Assembly (NCBI GenBank): GCA_045643005.1
Contig: JAZUJY010000280.1
Coordinates: forward strand, 1 to 64,000
Origin: HUN007 sp045643005
Lineage (GTDB): Bacteria > Bacillota > Clostridia > Oscillospirales > Ruminococcaceae
Length of the DNA: 64,000 nucleotides
Reading direction: 5' to 3'
This document shows positions 44,208 to 50,875 of the stretch, one piece after another; position 1 is the stretch's first letter; each line of letters opens with the position of its first letter. The notes under the pieces were generated by a model. That model saw nothing but the letters and a program-made list of their open reading frames with translations. It had not been told where the DNA came from and ran no database searches. The position numbers and the translations under genes were made by a program.

Positions 44208-45098
44208 TCATATCAGCAGGTTTAAAAATCCCATGATCATTCCCAGTATTCCGCCTAAAATAACCAGAGCACGTAATTCTTTTTGTGAAATTGACATAAT
44301 TAACTTTTCGAGTTCAGGAAGTTCAAACTCATTGATCTTATCTTCAACGATAGACTGGATATCAACACTTTTAATTATTTTTTCAAGATAATTATCACTT
44401 AAAGAAGTCCATAAATTCCAGAGCTTTTCCTTGTAATCCGGAAATTTTTCGTTGATCAGACAAATGAAATCTTTCATCGGTTTGCCTTTGTATTTTTCAT
44501 ATTCTGCTGATACTAAATCAGTGATCAGTTCAGGAGCTTTTTCAGAAATGACAATGTCAATTTTTTCAACTATCGAATCATGTGCTGAGCTGATCGCTTT
44601 TGAGGCAATACCTGAAAACATAGGATTCATACTTTTTAGTAATTCATCGGTACCGGAATCCAGAAGCTTGGTGCTGATTTTTTCAGTTATAAGTTTGTCG
44701 GTAATATGGGTCGATGCATAACCTGCAATGGATTCAGCTTTATCATCGGCAAACTCAAGAAATCCTTTTTCATTTAAAAAATCTGAAAGAGTTTTCTCGT
44801 TTTCACTGACCGATAATAATAATTTGTCTGAATATGCCATCAGTTTTTCTTTTGTTTCATCAGAAAGCATGTGCTTTTTGATGGTATCACTGTCAAGAAG
44901 ATTGTTTCCGACTACTTTTGCTACAGCTTTGGCAAGTCTCGGTTTTTCTTTCGGAATAAGTCCGGGTGTGAAAGGTACACGGAGTTTTCCTATATATAAT
45001 GCTTTCCATGGTCTGAAAAGCATTTTTATTGCAAGCCAGTTAGTTAGTAAACCAATACCTGCTCCGATTGCAGGAGCAGTGATTATTTCCCAGTTCAT
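44208..45098 (-). CDS. DUF445 membrane protein
   Basis: 296 residues. The start (APAIGAGIGLLTNWLAIKML, then RPWKALYIGKLRVPFTPGLI) and the end (KELRALVILGGILGMIMGFL) are the DUF445/YheB signatures. Hydrophobic helices lie at each end with a long soluble helical middle. Bacillus YheB is a spore-associated membrane protein; its role elsewhere is unknown. It follows the sensory-hydrogenase gene on the same strand, 76 bases downstream. Confidence 0.88.
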   Translation of the reverse strand: MNWEIITAPAIGAGIGLLTNWLAIKMLFRPWKALYIGKLRVPFTPGLIPKEKPRLAKAVAKVVGNNLLDSDTIKKHMLSDETKEKLMAYSDKLLLSVSENEKTLSDFLNEKGFLEFADDKAESIAGYASTHITDKLITEKISTKLLDSGTDELLKSMNPMFSGIASKAISSAHDSIVEKIDIVISEKAPELITDLVSAEYEKYKGKPMKDFICLINEKFPDYKEKLWNLWTSLSDNYLEKIIKSVDIQSIVEDKINEFELPELEKLIMSISQKELRALVILGGILGMIMGFLNLLI

Positions 45099-45131
45099 GT
45101 TTTTGTTCTCAACTTTCTTATATATTTTTTT

Positions 45132-45161
45132 ACTCCGCCAAAATATACATTATGACGGAGT
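45132..45161. repeat. Inverted repeat between DUF445 and hydrogenase-like genes
   Basis: ACTCCGCCA pairs with TGACGGAGT with one wobble. There is no downstream T-run on the minus strand, so it is more likely an mRNA stability or processing hairpin than a terminator. Confidence 0.4.
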
Positions 45162-45174
45162 ATTGATTCATTGA

Positions 45175-46863
45175 TTACTTTGTTTTATTTAAAATCGCAT
45201 CAACAGTTTCTGAGATGTTGACTGCTATGTTGTCGACCTGAGTGATCGACTTATCAATATTGTAACCGGATTCGGAGTTCTTGGTAACAAATTTGCCGAG
45301 ATTCAGCAGGATCTTTCTTATAAGATCAAGAGTGCTGCATATTTCAGCAAGTGTTTCTTGTGATACTCCCTTTGGATTGTTGCAGGCTTCTATCATTTGT
45401 TCAATAACTGAATTGATAGTTTTTGCAGCATCTGCGGTCTTGTTGTTGTTTGAGAAAATAGATACAGCTTCTTTTCTTATCGCAGTTACATTATCTGAAA
45501 GATGAGGAATATTTTCCTTTATGATCTTTGCCATATCATTCAGATTTTTCCTGATCTCTGCAACCTGTGCAGAATCGTTTTTCGGAAGATTTTTTGAATA
45601 ATATACACAGTTTTCCTTTACATTTGCACCATGGAAAATTGCTGTAGCCATTTCGGTGCATGTTTTGCATCCGCATGCTTTACAGTTGATATTTCTGTCT
45701 TCCGTATTGTTTTTGAACATTGCATTGAAAATATTGTTCAGATCATTGTTTGTAGGCTGCTGAACAAATTTTGATTTTGCGCTGTATTTTCTGCAATAAA
45801 GCTCAATACTGAGCTCTCTGTCAAATTCCTTGAAAAGTTTATCAGTTTTATTCAAAAAGATACCGCTTCTTCTTTTTTCAGCATCTCTTTTTGTGATATC
45901 CATTACTCTTGAAATAGTTGAAAGTGATACACCGTCACTCATTCCGACTGAGGCATTGCATCCATCGTTACAGCTGAGCATTTCAAATACATCAGGTGCA
46001 TTTTCATCCTGAAGTGAAAGATAATCATTCATCTGTGAATAAATTCTTTCAAAACCGGCGCTTGATGTAATATTAAGATCGTTTCTGTAAATGAGGATGT
46101 TTTCCTTAAGTCCTTCAGGCTTTGGATAAATTGAACCCATAAGACCCTGTTTTCCGGAAAATTCAAAATAATAACCCTGTCCTGTACTTGAAAAAGAAAT
46201 CTTCCTTTTGTCAAAATACTCTTTCATTCTTTTGAATGTAACGTTGTATTTTATGAGAGAAGTTTCTTCGAACTCTTCTTTTCTTGCGATACAAGGTCCG
46301 AGATAAGCAAAATCAGCAGTATCGTGAAGCTGTCTTCTTGCGTAGATAGCTGTGCAGGCTGCAGGACTGTGAACAGGTGAAAGTTTAGGAAGAAGTCCCG
46401 GATTATGCTTCTGAGCAAAGCTCACAACTGATGCACATGAGGAGGTAATGTATTTTCCGACTAAATTTTTGTTTACTGAATGAAGCTGAGCCCATGTTGC
46501 TATATCAGCACCAAATGAAACATCGTAAATTTTTCTTATTCCCTGGGTATAAAACCATTTGAGGACATCCTGCCATACGTCAGGGAAAGCGACTTTGATC
46601 GAAGGGTCAACCAAAAGAGATACCTGTCCCTTTTTGCTGTACATATCTTCAATAAAATCTTCATAATCATCTATAAAATCTCTTGCTCCATGAGGGCAGC
46701 ATCTTATACACTCGCCGCAGTTTATACATTTTTCTGAATCAATATCCGTATAGATCCGACCATCAGGTGCGGTCTTAACTACACATGCTTCAGAAACAGG
46801 ACATACACGGACACAGGCATTACAACCGATACATTTTTGCGGATTTACAGTAACAATTTCCAT
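45175..46863 (-). CDS. Sensory-type [FeFe]-hydrogenase-like protein (HydS-like)
   Basis: 562 residues. The N-terminus has two [4Fe-4S] motifs (CIGCNACVRVCP, CINCGECIRCCP). The H-cluster domain follows in altered form: loop 1 TSSCASVVSF instead of TSCxPxW, loop 2 LGPCIARKEEFEE, loop 3 EMLSCNDGCNASVG without the GGG of catalytic enzymes. All four expected cluster cysteines can be placed. An additional Fe-S domain lies at about 395-425 (CKACGCKTCTEMA, then a later C). The C-terminal 130 residues are helical, like a signalling coiled coil. This matches the putative H2-sensing hydrogenases described in Ruminococcus and other Firmicutes. It is about 30 kb from hydCBA. It has no PAS or kinase domain, so its output partner is unknown. 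Confidence 0.82.
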   Translation of the reverse strand: MEIVTVNPQKCIGCNACVRVCPVSEACVVKTAPDGRIYTDIDSEKCINCGECIRCCPHGARDFIDDYEDFIEDMYSKKGQVSLLVDPSIKVAFPDVWQDVLKWFYTQGIRKIYDVSFGADIATWAQLHSVNKNLVGKYITSSCASVVSFAQKHNPGLLPKLSPVHSPAACTAIYARRQLHDTADFAYLGPCIARKEEFEETSLIKYNVTFKRMKEYFDKRKISFSSTGQGYYFEFSGKQGLMGSIYPKPEGLKENILIYRNDLNITSSAGFERIYSQMNDYLSLQDENAPDVFEMLSCNDGCNASVGMSDGVSLSTISRVMDITKRDAEKRRSGIFLNKTDKLFKEFDRELSIELYCRKYSAKSKFVQQPTNNDLNNIFNAMFKNNTEDRNINCKACGCKTCTEMATAIFHGANVKENCVYYSKNLPKNDSAQVAEIRKNLNDMAKIIKENIPHLSDNVTAIRKEAVSIFSNNNKTADAAKTINSVIEQMIEACNNPKGVSQETLAEICSTLDLIRKILLNLGKFVTKNSESGYNIDKSITQVDNIAVNISETVDAILNKTK

Positions 46864-46876
46864 AATATGTATTAAA

Positions 46877-46905
46877 GGCTGGAAAAATATGCAGCCATCC
46901 TCCTT
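46877..46905 (-). promoter_or_regulatory. Ribosome binding site separated from the start by a hairpin
   Basis: On the minus strand AAGGAGG (46899-46905) lies 35 bases before the ATG of the hydrogenase-like gene. Between them GGCTG and CAGCC form a hairpin (46877-46896). No closer site exists. Folding would bring the site nearer to the start. Confidence 0.45.
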
Positions 46906-47150
46906 CTTTGGATAAAATGTATTGAAAAGGCATAGAAAATTAGTGATTTTGCCTATTATAAACTAAAAAATATAATTATTAATCATAACTTAATTGTATC
47001 ATATTTTACATGTGGTGTCAAGGTTTGATATGAGTATATTTGTGAAATATAAAAGACATATAAATGCTGTATTTATTAAAAAAATTACTATATTGATCTG
47101 CTTTTTGTCCTATCATTGCAATCAAAAGAGAAAAACAATATATTTATCAC

Positions 47151-47171
47151 TTTAAACTTTTAAAGTTTAAA
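47151..47171. repeat. AT-rich perfect palindrome
   Basis: TTTAAACTTT and AAAGTTTAAA around a single T. It could be an operator or a hairpin; its position near the centre of a divergent intergenic region favours an operator. Confidence 0.35.
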
Positions 47172-47254
47172 CTGTCAAATTGCTGTGTTTATTTTTTTTA
47201 TATGTATTTAAATTGTTAAAAAAACAGAACTTTTTGAGAAGAGTATCAATATAC

Positions 47255-47283
47255 TGGAATTTTTACACATGATGTTGTATAAT
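47255..47283 (+). promoter_or_regulatory. Candidate promoter of DAHP synthase
   Basis: TGGAAT, 17 bases, TATAAT. The -35 box is weak. Confidence 0.4.
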
Positions 47284-47341
47284 AAAATCAGCATCCGAAA
47301 ACACAGATGCCGAATTATATTTTCTATTTAGGAGTTGATGC

Positions 47342-48373
47342 GTGGTGGGAATGGATTTCAGCAGAAAGCTTCCGATACCGAAGGAAATAAAAGCACAGTT
47401 TCCTTTGAATGATAAGCTCAAAGAAATCAAGGAAAAAAGAGATAAAGAGATCAGCAGGGTATTCACCGGGGAAAGTAACAAGTTTTTAATGATCATAGGT
47501 CCATGTTCAGCAGATAACGAAGAATCTGTTATCGATTATATAGGCAGACTGGCTGTTGTACAGGAAAAAGTCAAGGATAAGATCCTTATTATACCTCGTA
47601 TTTATACAAACAAACCGAGAACTACCGGAGAAGGATACATGGGAATGATCCATCAGCCGAATCCTGAGAAAAAAGAGGACCTGCTCGAGGGAATCATATC
47701 TGTAAGAAAGCTTCATACAAGAGCACTTGCTGAAACTGGTTTTGTATGCGCTGATGAGATGCTTTATCCGTACAATACAAGATATCTGGATGATTTGCTT
47801 GGATATGTTGCCATAGGAGCACGTTCTGTTGAAAATCAGGAACACAGACTTGTAGCAAGTGGAATTGATGTTCCTGTTGGTATGAAGAATCCTACCAGCG
47901 GTGATATCAGTGTAATGCTCAATTCTATCAAAGCAGCTCAGATAAGTCATAACTTCATTTACAGAGGATGGGATGTTACTACTTCGGGCAATCAGCTTAC
48001 ACATGCCATTTTAAGAGGATATATTGATAATCATGGTGTTACTCATCCTAATTATCATTATGAGGATCTGATAGGTCTTTATGAAAATTATTCAAAAAGA
48101 AATCTTAATAACATGTCTCTTATTGTAGATACAAATCATTCAAATTCCGGAAAGAAATATAATGAACAGACCCGAATAGCTAAAGAGATACTCCACAGCT
48201 GCAGACATTCCGATGACATTAAAAAGATGGTCAAAGGTCTTATGGTTGAAAGCTATATTGAAGACGGTGCGCAGAAAATTGGAGAAGGCGTTTACGGAAA
48301 ATCTATCACAGATCCGTGTATAGGCTGGGAGAAAACCGAAAGACTGCTTCTTGATATAGCTGAACTTCTCTGA
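47342..48373 (+). CDS. aroF: 3-deoxy-7-phosphoheptulonate (DAHP) synthase, type I
   Basis: 343 residues, from a GTG seven bases past GGAG; an ATG three codons later has poorer spacing. The fold motifs are IIGPCSADNEESVIDY, RIYTNKPRTTGEGYMGMI, ADEMLYPYNTRYLDDLLGYV, IGARSVENQEHR, GMKNPTSGD, RGW, DTNHSNSGKK and GLMVESYIEDG. It condenses phosphoenolpyruvate and erythrose-4-phosphate in the first step of the shikimate pathway. No other aromatic-pathway gene is adjacent. Its class (AroF, G or H feedback type) cannot be told from the sequence. Confidence 0.93.
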   Translation: MVGMDFSRKLPIPKEIKAQFPLNDKLKEIKEKRDKEISRVFTGESNKFLMIIGPCSADNEESVIDYIGRLAVVQEKVKDKILIIPRIYTNKPRTTGEGYMGMIHQPNPEKKEDLLEGIISVRKLHTRALAETGFVCADEMLYPYNTRYLDDLLGYVAIGARSVENQEHRLVASGIDVPVGMKNPTSGDISVMLNSIKAAQISHNFIYRGWDVTTSGNQLTHAILRGYIDNHGVTHPNYHYEDLIGLYENYSKRNLNNMSLIVDTNHSNSGKKYNEQTRIAKEILHSCRHSDDIKKMVKGLMVESYIEDGAQKIGEGVYGKSITDPCIGWEKTERLLLDIAELL

Positions 48374-48396
48374 TAAATTTTTTTCATAATAAAAAC

Positions 48397-48441
48397 AAGC
48401 ACGTAAAATCTGCAAATCCATGCAGAATTTTACGTGCTTTT
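48397..48441. terminator. Bidirectional terminator after DAHP synthase
   Basis: AAGCACGTAAAAT...CTGCA pairs with TGCAG...ATTTTACGTGCTT. T residues follow on both strands (GTTTTTATT on the minus strand), so it also serves the lipoprotein gene. Confidence 0.85.
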
Positions 48442-48444
48442 AAC

Positions 48445-48474
48445 ATTAGAGACTTTTTAGTCTCTAATTTTTTT
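48445..48474 (+). terminator. Second terminator after DAHP synthase
   Basis: ATTAGAGACT and AGTCTCTAAT, ten perfect pairs with a TTTT loop, followed by seven T. The close tandem of two hairpins is notable. Confidence 0.85.
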
Positions 48475-48522
48475 GCCTGCTGATAATAAAAAACATGCTC
48501 GAAAAAAATGATATTTTCTTCA

Positions 48523-49206
48523 TCAGTCGTTGGTGTTTTTGTATTCTCTGTAATAATCCTTTCCGTCAGATGTTTTGAAATAATCTTCCTCTTTAAGCGT
48601 AAAATCGGAATACTGTTGTTTGTCAGAAGTAAACATCGAATATTCATTTCCGTTTTCGGTTTCAAGTGTTCCGGAAGCGGTTTCGTTATCATGTTCGTCA
48701 AACTGTATCCAGCCGCCGTTTTCATATATCAGAATGTATGCGGTTCCTTCTTTTCCGTTAAAGCACCATTTTCCTCCGACCTTGTCAAACCCGGTGATCT
48801 CTTCTGTCTGATCACTTTGAACAGATGATGTTACTGACGATACGAGCATTGTTTCGTCCTGACTGATCAGTGATGTTGCTGAGGTTTGAATGCTCTGAAC
48901 AGGTTCGGAAATATGTGTAATTGTTTTTGTAACGTTTGTTTCGGATGAGAAAGGAACAGGTGAAACCGCTGTGGTTTCCGGAATAAATGTGCTTACAGCT
49001 GTGTCTGCAGTGTCACAGACGTTTGAAGCTGTTTTTTCTGTAACTGATACGATAGTTGTCATTAAGTCGGTTTCGGTTACCTGAGTTGTTTTGTTTGATA
49101 ATTCGACATTTATTGTACTGTTATCTGTTTCCTGATTGCTGCATGAAGAGAGAAATACACAAAGAGGAATAAAAAATAAAATAACAGAATACTTTTTTCG
49201 ATTCAT
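48523..49206 (-). CDS. Lipoprotein with Thr/Ser/Val-rich linker
   Basis: 227 residues. A lipobox lies at CVFLSSCSNQ, so Cys about 22 is probably lipidated. Residues 30-140 are a Thr/Ser/Val-rich linker of the kind that crosses the cell wall. The last 90 residues form a small beta-rich domain (FDKVGGKWCFNGKEGTAYIL, then YENGGWIQFDE). This resembles small extracellular domains seen in Ruminococcus lipoproteins, but no family is recognised. Strong promoter at 49263-49291. Confidence 0.75.
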   Translation of the reverse strand: MNRKKYSVILFFIPLCVFLSSCSNQETDNSTINVELSNKTTQVTETDLMTTIVSVTEKTASNVCDTADTAVSTFIPETTAVSPVPFSSETNVTKTITHISEPVQSIQTSATSLISQDETMLVSSVTSSVQSDQTEEITGFDKVGGKWCFNGKEGTAYILIYENGGWIQFDEHDNETASGTLETENGNEYSMFTSDKQQYSDFTLKEEDYFKTSDGKDYYREYKNTND

Positions 49207-49262
49207 ATAACTACCTCACATAATGAATGCAATAATCTATAAATTCACAATGCAACATATTG

Positions 49263-49291
49263 ATTATACTCTTATTCATATCAAAATGCAA
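49263..49291 (-). promoter_or_regulatory. Promoter of the lipoprotein gene
   Basis: On the minus strand TTGCAT (49286-49291), 17 bases, TATAAT (49263-49268). Confidence 0.75.
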
Positions 49292-49407
49292 TATGGAAAA
49301 AATAATGAAAAAAACTAAAATAATACATAATATTTTGTAATAGAAATATTGTGTGCATAATATGTATGTTTAAAAAAAACAAAAATAGAATAATAAGGTA
49401 AAATTTA

Positions 49408-50652
49408 TTATTTTTCGGTTTTTTCAACTATTATTCCTGTAAAATAGCGTGAATGTTTTGTCTGATCAAGGATCTGTTCAACATTGTCGTACTGTTCTCT
49501 CTGCAGATATGATGCTTTGGTATTGAGATAATTGTTTCCTGCTGTATGATTACCGAACACGTTTAATCCCTGAAGCTTTTTTTCTGTCGGAAATATACAG
49601 AATGTATGGATAGCCTGATATAAAACATCAAAATTCATACTGATGATGCCTGTATCGGTTTCTTTCAGATTTTTACTGAATCCGGAGACAGCCTTTTTCT
49701 CAGAGCCTTCTTTTGAGAGAGCCGTACAGCGGATATCGTTGATACTGAACTCACGGTAAGGGATACAATGTGCTTCAAGACATAGGCGTATCTTATCCGG
49801 ATCTGATCCCCATGATCCTTTTTTAGTCGGAATTTTTTCAAACGGCTTGATTTTGAAGGATTTACCAAGTTTTACTATGGCTTTTTTTCCTGCCGGTCTG
49901 TAGAGACCGGATATTTCAAATTCAGCAGCCAGTCTGAAAAAGTCGGTATTGTCTTTACATTTTGAATAACCGGAAAGTCTTAAAAGATTGCATACTGCAA
50001 TTACTTCACATATCACATGATTCATTGTGACGCTTGCAAATTTAAGTTTCGGGAAATTTCCTCCGCTTTGGTTTACGATAACTTTTGTGCCTTTAAACGT
50101 AACGTTGTTGTCACGTGACAGACCGAGTGCCATATTGCCGGAGTAATTCCGGATCGTTTTTGATACCTTTGAATCTGTACATCTGATCCAGCCAAGGTAC
50201 TGCATGTATATGGAACCGAACAATATCCATCGTGAAAGACCTTCTGGAAACAGCGGAAGACTGTCTTTTTTCTCTGCAAGAACAGAGGAACCGGACAGAT
50301 AATAGTATTTGTCATTTATTTTTTTTGCTGAACGTATCGATATTCCGCTGTATGGGATCGTTTCATCAAAAGCTTCAACGATCCATTCGAATGCATCAGA
50401 TGAATTTTCGGAAAAGAAGACAGACGGACTGTCTTTGCTGCTGTCCGAACTTATTGAAAGATATTTGTTTTCAGATGACAGTATGTATCCTTCTGTTCCG
50501 GATGAAAAAGTAAACCCGGTTTTTTTGAATCTGGATACTTTTAATATATTTCTGAAAACAGAAAAATATTTTGTTTCGATTCCGTTGCGGCTGAAAATGT
50601 AATATGTTTCCTTGTCCAGATATTTTACGCATCTTATCGGCTCTGAAGACAA
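49408..50652 (-). CDS. Unknown protein with possible C39/papain-like peptidase fold
   Basis: 414 residues from a TTG at 50652, eight bases past GGAGG; a GTG at 50661 overlaps that site. The N-terminal half (about 10-140) is beta-rich with ricin-like repeats such as YILSSENKYLSIS, EWIVEAF and YYYLSGSS. In the C-terminal half, HVICEVIAVCNLLRLSG is followed by KKGSWGSDPDKIRLCLEAH, a hydrophobic strand IHTFCIF and FGNHTAGNN. The Cys (VICEV) and His (GNH) fit the order of C39-like cysteine peptidases, where GSWG-type motifs occur. This is pattern reading, not a search. No signal peptide. Neighbours are a lipoprotein and the divergent PL11 gene. Confidence 0.5.
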   Translation of the reverse strand: MSSEPIRCVKYLDKETYYIFSRNGIETKYFSVFRNILKVSRFKKTGFTFSSGTEGYILSSENKYLSISSDSSKDSPSVFFSENSSDAFEWIVEAFDETIPYSGISIRSAKKINDKYYYLSGSSVLAEKKDSLPLFPEGLSRWILFGSIYMQYLGWIRCTDSKVSKTIRNYSGNMALGLSRDNNVTFKGTKVIVNQSGGNFPKLKFASVTMNHVICEVIAVCNLLRLSGYSKCKDNTDFFRLAAEFEISGLYRPAGKKAIVKLGKSFKIKPFEKIPTKKGSWGSDPDKIRLCLEAHCIPYREFSINDIRCTALSKEGSEKKAVSGFSKNLKETDTGIISMNFDVLYQAIHTFCIFPTEKKLQGLNVFGNHTAGNNYLNTKASYLQREQYDNVEQILDQTKHSRYFTGIIVEKTEK

Positions 50653-50761
50653 AGCTGTCACCTCCGTCAGAAAGTTTTCTGTTTTATCATATTATACCTT
50701 ATTGTAACATTTTTTAAAAAATAAATAAATTGAAAATACAACAAAAAATATTAGATGTATC

Positions 50762-50790
50762 TTGATTATTTTATATAATTTATATATAAT
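50762..50790 (+). promoter_or_regulatory. Promoter of the PL11 lyase gene
   Basis: TTGATT, 17 bases, TATAAT; the message would have a leader of about 78 bases. Confidence 0.7.
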
Positions 50791-50875
50791 ATTAGTAATG
50801 CTTTAAATGCATATAGGAAATACTTATTACAATAATAAGTTATGTATAGTTTTATTTTGAAAGGTGAATATTATT

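Larger units (their letters stand above)
46864..47341. other. Gene-free region between the hydrogenase-like gene and DAHP synthase
   Basis: Very AT-rich. It contains the leader of the minus-strand gene, a possible minus-strand -10 TATAAT at 46955-46960 with a poor -35, a palindrome at 47151-47171, a possible promoter of DAHP synthase at 47255-47283, and a small hairpin GCATC/GATGC at 47291-47310. No open reading frame or known RNA element recognised. Confidence 0.5.
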
